Assembly (NCBI RefSeq): GCF_020829595.1
Contig: NZ_JAIVFW010000051.1
Coordinates: forward strand, 1-56,732
Direction of reading: 5' to 3'
DNA from: Nostoc sp. CHAB 5844
GTDB lineage: Bacteria > Cyanobacteriota > Cyanobacteriia > Cyanobacteriales > Nostocaceae
Length of the DNA: 56,732 bases
Each line of letters starts with the position of its first letter. Position 1 is the stretch's first letter. The translations under genes were made by a program, and so were the position numbers. Positions 47,246-55,888 of this stretch are shown piece by piece. The notes below the pieces were generated by a model. The model was not told where the DNA came from and ran no database searches. It was given only the letters and a program-made list of their open reading frames with translations.

Positions 47246-48226
47246 TTACCTTTGAATAACTGATGCTAGTATTTGGTCGATCGCTGTGAGTACATCTGCA
47301 TTTAACTTAACTCCTGATGCAGCAGCGTTATCAACAATTTGTTCTGGACGACTAGCCCCAATAATTGCTGAAGATACACGCTCATCTCGTAGTACCCAAG
47401 CCAAAGCTAACTGTGGTATACTCAACCCCAAGTCTTGAGCGATCGGTTGAAGTTTCTGTACGGCTGTTAGTGTGCGATCGTTAAATAACTCATCTGACAA
47501 AAACGAATTCATCTTTTCGTTAGCAGCACGAGAATCTTGAGGTGGCGCTTGTCCTGGCTGGTATTTGCCTGTGAGTACACCTTGAGCTAACGGCGACCAA
47601 ACAATTTGACCGATGCTATTAGCTGCACACAATGGAAACACTTGTGCTTCTGGTTTGCGCCACAGCGTAGAATACTGCGGCTGGCTGGAAACAAAGCGTT
47701 CAACATCAGCCAAATTGAGCGCTGCTTGAATTTGCTGGGGACTCCATTCGCTAAAGCCAATGTAACGGGCTTTACCTTGACGCACTACCTCTGTCAGTGC
47801 TGTCATTGTTTCTTCTAAAGGTGTATTTGCATCGTAGCGATGGCATTGGTACAGGTCAACGTAATCAGTACGCAGTCGTTTTAAGGAAGCATCAATTTGT
47901 TTCCTGATTTGGGCTGCTGACAGACCTCGGTCAGTGGCTGACATCGGAAAGAAGACTTTGGTTGCTAAGACATACGAAGAACGCTCAATCCCTTGCAATA
48001 CCCCTCCCAAAAAGGACTCAGCCCCTCCACTCGCGTAAACATTTGCAGTATCAATAAAGTTAATTCCCACATCAAAAGCTTTATGTATGCAAGCCTCTGC
48101 ATTTTGCTGTTCTACACCACCGCCATAAGTCAACCAAGAACCGAGACTGATTTCGGAAACTTGCAACTCGCTGTTTCCTAATTGTCTATATTTCATTTGT
48201 ATCTCTCGTTTCACTGGTGTTTTCAT
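47246..48226 (-). CDS. Aldo/keto reductase (voltage-gated K+ channel beta-subunit-like group)
   Basis: This 326-residue NADPH-dependent reductase of the TIM-barrel AKR fold has the catalytic tetrad. Asp and Tyr are in NFIDTANVYASGGAE, Lys in YVLATKVFFP and His in LYQCHRYD. WSPLAQGVLTGKYQPG and the C-terminal GASRPEQIVDN bind the cofactor. This subgroup is related to YghZ/Kv-beta proteins. The start at 48226 has GGAG upstream; an inner ATG at 48196 (MKYRQLGNS) is the usual family N-terminus. The substrate is unknown. Confidence 0.93.
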   Translation of the reverse strand: MKTPVKREIQMKYRQLGNSELQVSEISLGSWLTYGGGVEQQNAEACIHKAFDVGINFIDTANVYASGGAESFLGGVLQGIERSSYVLATKVFFPMSATDRGLSAAQIRKQIDASLKRLRTDYVDLYQCHRYDANTPLEETMTALTEVVRQGKARYIGFSEWSPQQIQAALNLADVERFVSSQPQYSTLWRKPEAQVFPLCAANSIGQIVWSPLAQGVLTGKYQPGQAPPQDSRAANEKMNSFLSDELFNDRTLTAVQKLQPIAQDLGLSIPQLALAWVLRDERVSSAIIGASRPEQIVDNAAASGVKLNADVLTAIDQILASVIQR

Positions 48227-48492
48227 TTTGATTAATCTCCAAAAAGATAGTTTTAGCGTATTTACAAACTTTGTCTCAAGCCGCCAGAGCTTTCCTCATT
48301 CAAATTGCAGATATTTTATCTATCGAGGTCTACCTAGAAGAAATAGCTTTTAGATTGTGTTAATGTTACGCTAAACTTTTGTGATTAATATAGCGTTTCC
48401 TAAGCAACTGAGGTACACCAAAATCTTGTTTACCAAGGTTAGTAGCTTTGAAAACGTACCTCACTAGGTCGGGAACCGCTATAAATGCTTTA

Positions 48493-48521
48493 TTTTGAAT
48501 TTTGAATTTTGAATTTTGAAT
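48493..48521. repeat. Tandem TTTTGAA heptamer repeat
   Basis: Four copies of TTTTGAA lie in the 344-bp spacer (48227-48570) between two minus-strand genes. Nothing else is recognised in the spacer. Confidence 0.8.
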
Positions 48522-48570
48522 TGATTCATGTTATTTCCCACTTTTAGATAAGATTTTGATTGGTGATTTT

Positions 48571-49326
48571 TTATTCAAAATTAGGTAAATTATTGGGGTC
48601 GATACCTTGAGATTTTAAATAAGCCATTAGTCGTTCTTTCTGCTGACGTTCCTGTTCTGCGCGTTGGCGTTCTTGTTCAATTTGTTCCACGGCCCAAGGT
48701 AACAAATTCCCATCTCTATCCCACCAACGTAACCAATAACCAGTTCGTGCTTCTTTTGTGCCTCGCCATGTTCCTAAATATAAACCCATTACATCTACCC
48801 AATGACGACCATGCTCATCAGGTAACTTTAATTCATATCGGCCATTTTCCAGTTCATGATATTCTAGTAAGCCGCTATCTGGTTCAAAAATTATGTAGAT
48901 GGAAACTTGCAATATCTGCTCGTAAAAAAACCATCTTCCAGGCGGGTAAGTACGTTTGAATGAATATTCTCCCCCATCTGTATCTGAGAGAAATTCCATC
49001 ACCATTAACGGCTTTTCACCTTCTAAAATTGGTGTGTAGCTTTTGCGATTACTAATAATTTCATTTACTTGTGGAACATACACCCAGTCTGGTGCTTTAA
49101 TTACTAGTTGTCCGTTGACAGTTGCACATAATCCAAAGTTGGAAGCGATTAACATTTGTGGTTGGATGAAGCCACTGATTTCTAAACTCTCGCGCAATGC
49201 ACCAGCTAAGATAGGCTGACCTGTATTCTCCACTGGTTCATCCTCTAATTTAAAGTCTTGAGGTAAGGCTTCCCAGGTGATTATTAGTTCCGTTTGGGGT
49301 TTGGTTGCACTGAGTTGGGGTGCCAT
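48571..49326 (-). CDS. Uma2 family protein (DUF820, putative endonuclease)
   Basis: This 251-residue protein has the core Uma2 motifs VIKAPDWVYVPQV and KPLMVMEFLSDTDGGEYSF with a following basic segment KRTYPPGRWFF. Then comes LGTWRGTKEARTGYWLRWWD and a Glu/Arg/Gln coiled coil (QIEQERQRAEQERQQKERL), ending SQGIDPNNLP. It is of the same superfamily as the gene at 657 but divergent in sequence. The function is predicted only. Confidence 0.87.
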   Translation of the reverse strand: MAPQLSATKPQTELIITWEALPQDFKLEDEPVENTGQPILAGALRESLEISGFIQPQMLIASNFGLCATVNGQLVIKAPDWVYVPQVNEIISNRKSYTPILEGEKPLMVMEFLSDTDGGEYSFKRTYPPGRWFFYEQILQVSIYIIFEPDSGLLEYHELENGRYELKLPDEHGRHWVDVMGLYLGTWRGTKEARTGYWLRWWDRDGNLLPWAVEQIEQERQRAEQERQQKERLMAYLKSQGIDPNNLPNFE

Positions 49327-49487
49327 AATTCATGCACAATTAAAAATTAAGTAAGCGATTTACTACAGACATTCTAGTTTTGAAGAATATTTAATTAGAA
49401 CACATTTTAGCTTATACATTATATATTTTAATTTAATTGTATCAAAAATCAAAGAAGCAAGTAAAATCTTGGCTTAACGACCTTTTT

Positions 49488-49604
49488 CAGCCTACCTGTT
49501 TAATGATATCTAATGGTAAATCTAAGACTTCTGCAATTTGCTCATCACTTAAGCCAAACTGTCGTAATTTACCAATCTTATGTTTGATAGTTGCTATTTT
49601 GCCG
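49488..49604 (-). pseudogene. C-terminal fragment of another protein fused after the HTH gene
   Basis: In a different frame from the overlapping HTH gene, the sequence reads GKLRQFGLSDEQIAEVLDLP and LDIIKQVG before a TGA at 49488. It looks like the helical tail of Rpn-like or Uma2-like cyanobacterial proteins. It has no start and joins the HTH gene tail near 49590, suggesting a chimeric deletion junction. Confidence 0.4.
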
Positions 49605-49982
49605 TGAGCTAGAAGTATCAGAACTATTTTTATTTGGTTTAATTTTGGGTTGTTTAGAATTAAAGTTTATACAGCCAACTATATTACTATTAATTGTACT
49701 ATTTTCACCTAGAGAAATATTTATACTTCGTTGACGTTCTAAAACTGATTTAAGATTACCTTTATCAACTGGTTCATCAAAAATATTAGATAACATCTGC
49801 AAAAGTTCGTAACCTACATCTTTTGCGTGACCAGGACTACAACCACAAATATCTGCAATATCAGAATAAGTTTGATACTTTAGTGTTCCCTCAATAACTC
49901 CACGCTGCAAGTCATTGAGATGCTTACCTGTCTTAGTATAAACAGCTTCATCCACAAATTGTAATAGTTCGTGAACTTGCAT
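49578..49982 (-). CDS. Free-standing vMAP/NB-ARC-type N-terminal HTH domain protein
   Basis: This 134-residue protein's first 80 residues (VHELLQFVDEAVYTKTGKHL, NDLQRGVIEGTLKYQTYSDI, KSVLERQR) match the helix-turn-helix domain found at the N-terminus of large cyanobacterial NTPase/WD40 proteins (vWA-MoxR-associated type). Here the NTPase is absent. The rest is a low-complexity Asn/Ser tail (NSTINSNIVGCINFNSKQPK) that runs into a fragment of another gene. It is either a truncated remnant or a small adaptor or regulator. It diverges from the small-gene cassette at 50173-50925. Confidence 0.65.
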   Translation of the reverse strand: MQVHELLQFVDEAVYTKTGKHLNDLQRGVIEGTLKYQTYSDIADICGCSPGHAKDVGYELLQMLSNIFDEPVDKGNLKSVLERQRSINISLGENSTINSNIVGCINFNSKQPKIKPNKNSSDTSSSRQNSNYQT

Positions 49983-50172
49983 ATTTAGGAATGTATGTAA
50001 CGTGTCATAAAGAATTTTAGCAGCCTTTATCCGTATTTTTCCGTTTTTATCCGTCTTTTTTGTAATTTTTTTTAATCCGTCATTTTCCGCTTTTCATGCT
50101 TCAGCAATGTTTGTAGTATAAATGGCACATGCTATCACTAGTGTTTCAAATTTCAGGGGATCAAAAGAAAAT

Positions 50173-50262
50173 ATGAAACCACATAGTTTTGTTTCTTTGT
50201 TTTTTTTCGTCATTGTCTTGTTTTTCTTAGTCATTCTTATGAAAGCTTTCGGAGCATTTTAA
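50173..50262 (+). CDS. Tiny single-pass membrane peptide
   Basis: This 29-codon frame encodes MKPHSFVSLFFFVIVLFFLV and ILMKAFGAF: one strongly hydrophobic helix with a basic N-terminus and a Lys near the C-terminal end. AGGGGA lies about 14 nt before the ATG. It could be a small membrane peptide or a type I-toxin-like product; it lies 54 bp before the Cys-rich gene. No homologue is recognised. Bases 49983-50172 hold nothing else I can name. Confidence 0.4.
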   Translation: MKPHSFVSLFFFVIVLFFLVILMKAFGAF

Positions 50263-50316
50263 TCACAAGGTTTCCTTAGTACTAAACAATTAAGTATTTG
50301 TATCACGAGGTAAAAA

Positions 50317-50538
50317 ATGGAAGAACTGATAGGTAACTGGCTACTTCAAGTTGGCACTAACTGGCTTTTTTCTCCAAAGTGTTCTCAATGTTGGAGTACA
50401 GATGGTCTTTACCGAACTAATTGCTGTAGTAAAACACTATGCGGTGTATGCGCTCAGAACCAGTTACAAAGAAAAGGATGGATTTTTAAGAAAACGACTT
50501 TTACCTGTCCTTGTTGTAATACAGAAATTAGAATGTAG
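50317..50538 (+). CDS. Small cysteine-rich zinc-finger-like protein
   Basis: This 73-residue protein has an amphipathic N-terminus (MEELIGNWLLQVGTNWLF). Then come cysteine pairs CSQC, NCC, LCGVC and CPCC, spaced like a RING or double zinc ribbon that would bind two zinc ions. A ribosome site (GAGGT) lies seven bases before the ATG. No family is recognised. It is the middle of three small same-strand genes. Confidence 0.65.
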   Translation: MEELIGNWLLQVGTNWLFSPKCSQCWSTDGLYRTNCCSKTLCGVCAQNQLQRKGWIFKKTTFTCPCCNTEIRM

Positions 50539-50625
50539 TGATCGCATCACTCCATTGGATGTTGCGTTTGAGTAAAAGCTGAATGTTTTAGCCCTCAATT
50601 TTTAGGATTGGACAATATTTTGAAC

Positions 50626-50925
50626 ATGGAATTTTTATTAACCTTGCAAGTTGTCATTGCTTACATTGGAAGTACGTGCCAATCTCCTGGCCCAGAACAA
50701 ATTATTGTAATTATTGGGTTGATTTTTTCAATTATTGGTTTTTCTATTTTTTCAGGAGGTATCATCATCTATCCACTAACTATGTTTCTCATTGAGCTTG
50801 TTGTATCGGGAGCATCTGTCGAATCAATTGCTGCGGCTGTAGTTTCACATTTTGGTACATCTGGTTTGTCGATAGAAGTTATATCGAAAATGGTTGATGC
50901 TATCAGGAGCGTCCTGGGCTGCTAA
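50626..50925 (+). CDS. Small hypothetical membrane protein
   Basis: This protein of about 99 residues (ATG 50626; an upstream TTG at 50608 is possible) has an N-terminal hydrophobic segment MEFLLTLQVVIAYIGSTCQS and a long hydrophobic region (IIVIIGLIFSIIGFSIFSGG then IIIYPLTMFLIELVV). The C-terminus is amphipathic (GASVESIAAAVVSHFGTSGL) and ends SVLGC. Two to three membrane passes are likely. No family is recognised. A terminator-like hairpin follows 21 bp after the stop. Confidence 0.6.
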   Translation: MEFLLTLQVVIAYIGSTCQSPGPEQIIVIIGLIFSIIGFSIFSGGIIIYPLTMFLIELVVSGASVESIAAAVVSHFGTSGLSIEVISKMVDAIRSVLGC

Positions 50926-50945
50926 ATGTGAAATTGAGGAAAAGA

Positions 50946-50981
50946 ACCCAACATTATCAGGACTTTGTTTGTTGGGTTTTG
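50946..50981 (+). terminator. Terminator-like hairpin after the small-gene cassette
   Basis: AACCCAACA (50946-50954) pairs with TGTTGGGTT (50971-50979), followed by TTG. The arms belong to the palindromic repeat family of 30070-30150. The position just after the last small gene suits a terminator. Confidence 0.55.
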
Positions 50982-51186
50982 CTGTCGCACTCAGCAGACC
51001 TACCATTTTCTTAACTGAACCTTATTGAACTATAAAGGAGTCTAATAATTTCGTTATAATGCCTTCAAAACACTAACTTGCCACAGATTTTATGAACTCT
51101 CAGATCAGAGGTAGTTAAAAAACACTTTGAACGTAACCCAATAATTATGTTGGTTTCTATTTTGTTCCTACCTAATTTACTAAATA

Positions 51187-51798
51187 TTATGAGTTAGTAT
51201 AACCTTGGATTCCTTGAGCTAAAATTCCTAAAATTTTATTTAATTCTTTAATATAATAGTTATTTAAATCAACAAACAAATTAGTACCTTCTAACTTCAA
51301 AAATTTCCAAATATCTCCTGTTGTTACTGCTCCATAAATGGTTTTAATATTATTTCCTTCTCTTTCATTAAATATCTGAGCCGCTAACATTGCTGCCATA
51401 CATTGACCTAATCCACCTTTAATGTTTTCATTCTTGGCTTCAATAATGATGATTACAGGTGCATTAATTGTCAACTGTTCTTTAGAACGACTGATGACAA
51501 AATCACAATAACCATTTAGACCCTTCTCAACATCAACATTAAAATCTGTTCCCGAAAATAAACTTATCTGATAATTAGCACTACGTCTTATTTCTAACAA
51601 GATAGGCGTAATAATCATTTCAGAACGAGCTTTTTCTGTATTAATTGCCAATGCTAACTCTGTTGTTTCTTCTAGCATTGTTTTTAGTTTTTCGCTTATT
51701 TGTACAGGTTCAATATTGAAAAATAAATCATTTTGTTCTTCAATATTAATGTTGAAATCTTTTTTAAACTTAGTTAAACTAAAATCACTATAAGCCAT
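51187..51798 (-). CDS. PD-(D/E)XK nuclease-like conserved protein
   Basis: This 203-residue protein's core [10 protein letters not shown] ... [20 protein letters not shown] gives the D ... E-x-K pattern of restriction-endonuclease-fold proteins. The helix with [13 protein letters not shown], then [18 protein letters not shown], is typical of a conserved cyanobacterial family related to restriction-type domains. A stand-alone nuclease role is inferred from the fold only. No methylase is nearby. Confidence 0.72.
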   Translation of the reverse strand: MAYSDFSLTKFKKDFNINIEEQNDLFFNIEPVQISEKLKTMLEETTELALAINTEKARSEMIITPILLEIRRSANYQISLFSGTDFNVDVEKGLNGYCDFVISRSKEQLTINAPVIIIIEAKNENIKGGLGQCMAAMLAAQIFNEREGNNIKTIYGAVTTGDIWKFLKLEGTNLFVDLNNYYIKELNKILGILAQGIQGYTNS

Positions 51799-51872
51799 TG
51801 TAATTATCTCATAATTTAGCTAGTAGCTTAAGGCAATTACCAGGCGATCGCACATTACAAGTATGAGCAACT

Positions 51873-52331
51873 CTAATACAAAGTTCCATCTTTTGTTGTA
51901 AAGATTCGCTCACCATTCACCCCCACTTTTGCAACTAAATCATCATCTGGGTAGTAACCTTCATCATCAGGTGTTCTATCGCCAATTTCTAAATAAATTA
52001 CTATTTTCTCAGAACGATTTACTAGTTGATGCCCATCTTCTTCGCCAGCCGGAAAACCTGCCATCATTCCTGGTGTGAGAATTTGTTCTCCGGCATTGGT
52101 GACTAATGTTGGTTCACCTTCAATAATGTAAATAAACTCATCTTGCCGAGTATGCCAATGTCTTAAAGCAGAACAACTTCCTGGTGCCAGGGTGACTAAA
52201 TTGACACCATAATTTTTTAGTCCGGCTGCATTTCCTAATGCCTTTTTGACTCTACCCGCAACGAGATGTTGAAATTTATCTGGATAAATTGAAGTTGTCC
52301 GACCAGGAATATTTTCTGGGTTAATAATCAT
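51873..52331 (-). CDS. Cupin domain protein
   Basis: This 152-residue single cupin has motif 1 in SCSALRHWHTRQDEFIYIIE (metal-ligand His and Glu), G-rich turns (EGEPTLVTNAGEQILTPG) and motif 2 in GFPAGEEDGHQLVNRS. A ribosome site (AAGGATAA) precedes the ATG. It lies 58 bp downstream of the LysR gene on the same strand. The LysR regulator may control it. The substrate is unknown. Confidence 0.87.
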   Translation of the reverse strand: MIINPENIPGRTTSIYPDKFQHLVAGRVKKALGNAAGLKNYGVNLVTLAPGSCSALRHWHTRQDEFIYIIEGEPTLVTNAGEQILTPGMMAGFPAGEEDGHQLVNRSEKIVIYLEIGDRTPDDEGYYPDDDLVAKVGVNGERIFTTKDGTLY

Positions 52332-52389
52332 TTAGCTTATCCTTATGCAAATGGTTATATCGATACATTAAGTGGTTTCCTAAATATAC

Positions 52390-53283
52390 TCAATAAGTTG
52401 CTTTAGCTAAAGTATAAAAATCAAATTTTTTTAACATTTCTAGAAATGTAAACACCGCAGGCACATGTAGCGCATGAGATAACATGGCAATTGCCATAAC
52501 TCTTTCTATCGGCACTGGTAAACTGTAGACTTGGACTTCTTTGGGAATTGGCACGGCAGCTAAACGAGGTAGAATAGCTGCCTTTAATCCTTGATTTACT
52601 AGACTGACAATTGTGGAATCTTCTTGAATATCAGCGGAAGTCTGCATAAAAGGTGCGACTTTTTTAATGTGGTTGTGCAGAGGTCGTCCACAAGGTAAAC
52701 AAGCTAATAACACTGGTGAATAAGCGGCGATATCTTCCCAAGTAATTTTCAATCCTTTGATTTTAGCTTCTGGTGGTAGTAAAGCTACATACTCATCACT
52801 CAGAATTTCCCATGTTTCAAATTCATCACGAGTGGGGAGGTAGGTAATACCAAGGTCGGCGCGTCCTTCACGCAAACATTGTTCTACATCTGTGTAGGCA
52901 AGACATTCTATGATTGTGACACCTACTTCGGGAAATTGATTGTGAAATTTAGCGATCGCTTTTGGTAATAAATGAGTAGCAACACTCCGAAAAGACGCAA
53001 TACGGATATGTCCACCATGCAAACCTTTATGCAAGTTGGCTTCTCGTTGCATCATTTCTAAACTTTGCAAAGCTTGACGTGCATGGTAAAGAATGCGTTC
53101 ACCAGCTGGTGTCAGCACAGCACCATGTCGACCTCTGGCAAACAAAGGCACACCTAGTTCTTCTTCTAAAGTAGCAATAGCATGACTTATGGCTGGTTGA
53201 GAAAGCTGCAATTCCAATGCAGCCTCACTGAAGTTACCTCGCTCTGCGACTGCAACCACGGCTCGAAGTTGGGAGAGTTTCAT
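52390..53283 (-). CDS. LysR family transcriptional regulator
   Basis: This 297-residue protein's N-terminal winged HTH (LRAVVAVAERGNFSEAALEL, QLSQPAISHAIATLEEELGV) is the canonical LysR motif. A periplasmic-binding-like effector domain follows (GHIRIASFRSVATHLLPKAI, EGRADLGITYLPTRDEFETW). The cupin gene follows it on the same strand. In this family one expects a divergent target too; the gene upstream in the other direction (53459) is a small hypothetical gene. Confidence 0.93.
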   Translation of the reverse strand: MKLSQLRAVVAVAERGNFSEAALELQLSQPAISHAIATLEEELGVPLFARGRHGAVLTPAGERILYHARQALQSLEMMQREANLHKGLHGGHIRIASFRSVATHLLPKAIAKFHNQFPEVGVTIIECLAYTDVEQCLREGRADLGITYLPTRDEFETWEILSDEYVALLPPEAKIKGLKITWEDIAAYSPVLLACLPCGRPLHNHIKKVAPFMQTSADIQEDSTIVSLVNQGLKAAILPRLAAVPIPKEVQVYSLPVPIERVMAIAMLSHALHVPAVFTFLEMLKKFDFYTLAKATY

Positions 53284-53458
53284 GGTTAATAGATGTAATC
53301 GAAAAAGACAAATACTTACTCAATGCTGTTAAATAAATTATCTTAATGAATTTTTCTATCTATAAATGCCATTTATAGTAACTATGCAAGTAATGTTTTG
53401 ATTACTAACCCAGGTATTGCTAAAGTTCTAATTACTAAGGAATTTCTGGAATAATAAT

Positions 53459-53788
53459 ATGAGAAATGACATCAATTGTCTAGAACCAAAAGGCAGAGAA
53501 ACAAATTGTCATTCGGTTCTCAACAGTCAATTAACACTGAGCAAATATTCATACATCAAAAAAAAACTGCAAGAGTTTTGGCAAAAAATTAGCAAAACTT
53601 TACTAGCAGACTCTAACGAATTACAAGTCTGGCAAAAAGAAGACCGCCAAGGTAATAAATATTGGTGTGCCTACGATCCGCAAACGAGTAAGTCTTTTAG
53701 TTCTGCCTCGGAAGCAGACATATATATGTGGATTGAACAAAGATATAGGTATAAAAATCATGTCGGAATTGACTTTAGTAATTGGTAA
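53459..53788 (+). CDS. Conserved cyanobacterial hypothetical protein
   Basis: This 109-residue protein has a C-terminal part with QVWQKEDRQGNKYWCAYDPQ and SEADIYMWIEQRY, a small beta-alpha domain I recognise as common in cyanobacteria but without a known function. The N-terminal 40 residues are poorly structured. Its end overlaps the start of the truncated GST gene by 29 bases, so the two may have been translationally coupled. Confidence 0.6.
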   Translation: MRNDINCLEPKGRETNCHSVLNSQLTLSKYSYIKKKLQEFWQKISKTLLADSNELQVWQKEDRQGNKYWCAYDPQTSKSFSSASEADIYMWIEQRYRYKNHVGIDFSNW

Positions 53789-54062
53789 TAAAAATTATTC
53801 ATCACGATCACTCCGACCTTGGATAATTATGAAACATTTTGGTTTGCAATTGCAAGAGATTTGCATTCCTCTTTATCGACCAGATAGTGCCGATAAAATT
53901 CAGCAATATTCTCCATCAGGAAAAGTACCTGTATTAATACACAATAGTCAAATTGTTTGGTATTCTCTGGCTATTTGTGAATATTTAGTGGAAGTATTTC
54001 CTGGGCAAATAATTATGCACAGATGCCATATGAAAAACAGCAAGAAATGTTATGGGAATTAG
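53760..54062 (+). pseudogene. Truncated glutathione S-transferase
   Basis: The first 82 residues are a thioredoxin-like GST N-terminal domain (LVIGNKNYSSRSLRPWIIMK, SPSGKVPVLIHNSQIVWYSL, then AICEYLVEVFPGQ). After this the frame degenerates (MHRCHMKNSKKCYGN) and stops at 54062. Another frame just after (QQEMLWELGQLTW) suggests decay. The all-alpha C-terminal domain is missing, so it is probably inactive. A complete GST is at 55889-56485. Confidence 0.78.
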
Positions 54063-54154
54063 GGCAATTGACATGGTGAAGCATTTGTTGATTTAATTGA
54101 TGAAGCCTTGAGTAATTACGCTAATTTATCAACCTTACTTAAGAGATTCAGACT

Positions 54155-55126
54155 TCACGACGAACTACGCTTTTCTGCACTTAGCAACGCAATTCCCAAT
54201 GTCACAATCCCAATTCCCAAACTCTGAATCACGGTTAAAGTTTCGCTAATTGTTGCCCATGCGACTAATGCCGTCAAAGCTGGACTGCTGGCACCGATGA
54301 TAGAAGCTTTAGTAGCACTAATCATCCGAATTCCCAAATTGTTGAGAGTGTGTCCAGCAAAGCTAACTACACCTGAAAAAATGCTACCAATCCACATCGG
54401 TGTCCAATCAAGTTGAGTACTGGGAATTGGCCATAACAGTAAGTTAACACCGGAAAGCACCAAGGTAGAGGTAAAACTGATCCAAGTAAAGGGAACTGGA
54501 TGGAATTTTTCTAAGCATTTTTGGGCAATGACGCAATAAAAGGCATAAACAATCCCAGCACCAACACTGGCGATAATACCAAGAGTAATGACAGAACTGC
54601 TATAGATAGTAGAAGATGGCGGAATAGTCAGAACACTACCTACCAGAATAATACCCATTACTAGCCAACGAAAGAGTGTGGGGCGATCGCCAAAAAATTT
54701 CCAAGCCAGCAGCGCCGTAAACACTGGATAAGAAAAGAATAAGGTGACAGCAATTCCTGTGGGAATCAAGCCGATCGCAATATAAAGTAAGGCAACAGAC
54801 ACAAACATCAGTACCCCACAGCCAAAGGCTTGGCTCAAAACATCAGTGCGATTATGTTTGAACAAATCTTGCAATTCTTTCAGCGCAGATGGATATAACT
54901 TGAATGCCAAAGAAGCCATGAGTGGAACCACCAGCAGCATCCGCATGAACATCAGCAAGAATGAATTCTGTAAATCCGGTTTAACGTATCCACCGACTAA
55001 AAATAAACCCAGCACGAGATGTTCAGAAAACAAAACTCGTACAGTAACGTTATGAAACGCCAAGACAAAGGAAGATAGAAGAACCGTCAGAATGCCTAAC
55101 ACGCTAAAAAGCTTCCTAAAAAACAA
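54155..55126 (-). CDS. DMT superfamily transporter (two EamA domains)
   Basis: This 323-residue protein has about ten hydrophobic helices in two similar halves, for example IPTGIAVTLFFSYPVFTALL in the first and ISATKASIIGASSPALTALV in the second. Both are the EamA repeat signature. It is an inner-membrane drug/metabolite transporter; the substrate cannot be told. It is isolated, convergent with the truncated GST. Confidence 0.9.
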   Translation of the reverse strand: MFFRKLFSVLGILTVLLSSFVLAFHNVTVRVLFSEHLVLGLFLVGGYVKPDLQNSFLLMFMRMLLVVPLMASLAFKLYPSALKELQDLFKHNRTDVLSQAFGCGVLMFVSVALLYIAIGLIPTGIAVTLFFSYPVFTALLAWKFFGDRPTLFRWLVMGIILVGSVLTIPPSSTIYSSSVITLGIIASVGAGIVYAFYCVIAQKCLEKFHPVPFTWISFTSTLVLSGVNLLLWPIPSTQLDWTPMWIGSIFSGVVSFAGHTLNNLGIRMISATKASIIGASSPALTALVAWATISETLTVIQSLGIGIVTLGIALLSAEKRSSS

Positions 55127-55390
55127 CCCGATTATATTGTTAAAGCCACTATTTTTTCTGAGTCATGATTTTCTCTATACAGATACGCAGACATGATTCA
55201 CCATTAAGGCATGAAAATAATTTGTCTGTATAGTATTGTCACTAAATTTTAAAAGTTATTTATCAGCCTATTTACCAGAGTTCTTAGCAGTATTACATGA
55301 CTGTAGGTAAAGTTCAACCCCTTCGACAACAAAATATGTGTAAAACTAATTATTAGTATTACTAAATAATTGGGTTAATGGAGAGAAAGC

Positions 55391-55807
55391 ATGGCTGAAC
55401 TCGTGAGAGGAGGCTGTCTCTGCGGCTATGTGCGATATGAGTACAACGGAGAGCTAGAATCAGCAAATTACTGCCATTGCCAAGATTGTAGAAAGACTAC
55501 AGGTAGTGCTTTCAATGTTGGGGTTCGTGTGCAATCAACCGCGCTCTGTGTTGTATCAGGTCAAGTGAAAAGTTATACAAAAATTGGAGACAGTGGTAGT
55601 ATGATCGTTCGAGAATTTTGCCCAGAGTGCGGTTCGCCACTGTTTACAAAAGCGCCAGCCAAGCCGCAGTTTGTTTGGATAAAAGCAGGCAGTCTCGACA
55701 ATCCTATGTACGTCAAACCAGTGCATCAAATCTGGACTGATTCAGCAGTACCTTGGGCTTACATCGCTGCTGATCTGCCTGGTTTTCGCCGGAATCGTAA
55801 TATTTAA
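55391..55807 (+). CDS. GFA family (CENP-V/GFA domain) protein
   Basis: This 138-residue protein has the zinc-binding cysteine set of the GFA/Mss4-like fold: GGCLCGYVRY near residues 8-17, NYCHCQDCRK, and FCPECGSPLF. Related proteins are described as glutathione-dependent formaldehyde-activating enzymes, but most members have unknown substrates. A ribosome site (GAGAGAAA) precedes the ATG. A full GST gene converges on it. Confidence 0.9.
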   Translation: MAELVRGGCLCGYVRYEYNGELESANYCHCQDCRKTTGSAFNVGVRVQSTALCVVSGQVKSYTKIGDSGSMIVREFCPECGSPLFTKAPAKPQFVWIKAGSLDNPMYVKPVHQIWTDSAVPWAYIAADLPGFRRNRNI

Positions 55808-55888
55808 TCTATTTAGGACTTACGCATGAAAACGAGAAACTAAGGGTTTGGGCAAGGGTGTATGGGTGTGTGGGTGTAGGTGTAGATT

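Noticed and set aside
50626-50925. Small membrane protein considered as a circular-bacteriocin precursor
   Set aside because: The hydrophobic helices and Gly/Ala-rich tail are suggestive, but there is no cyclisation or DUF95-type exporter gene nearby and no leader pattern.
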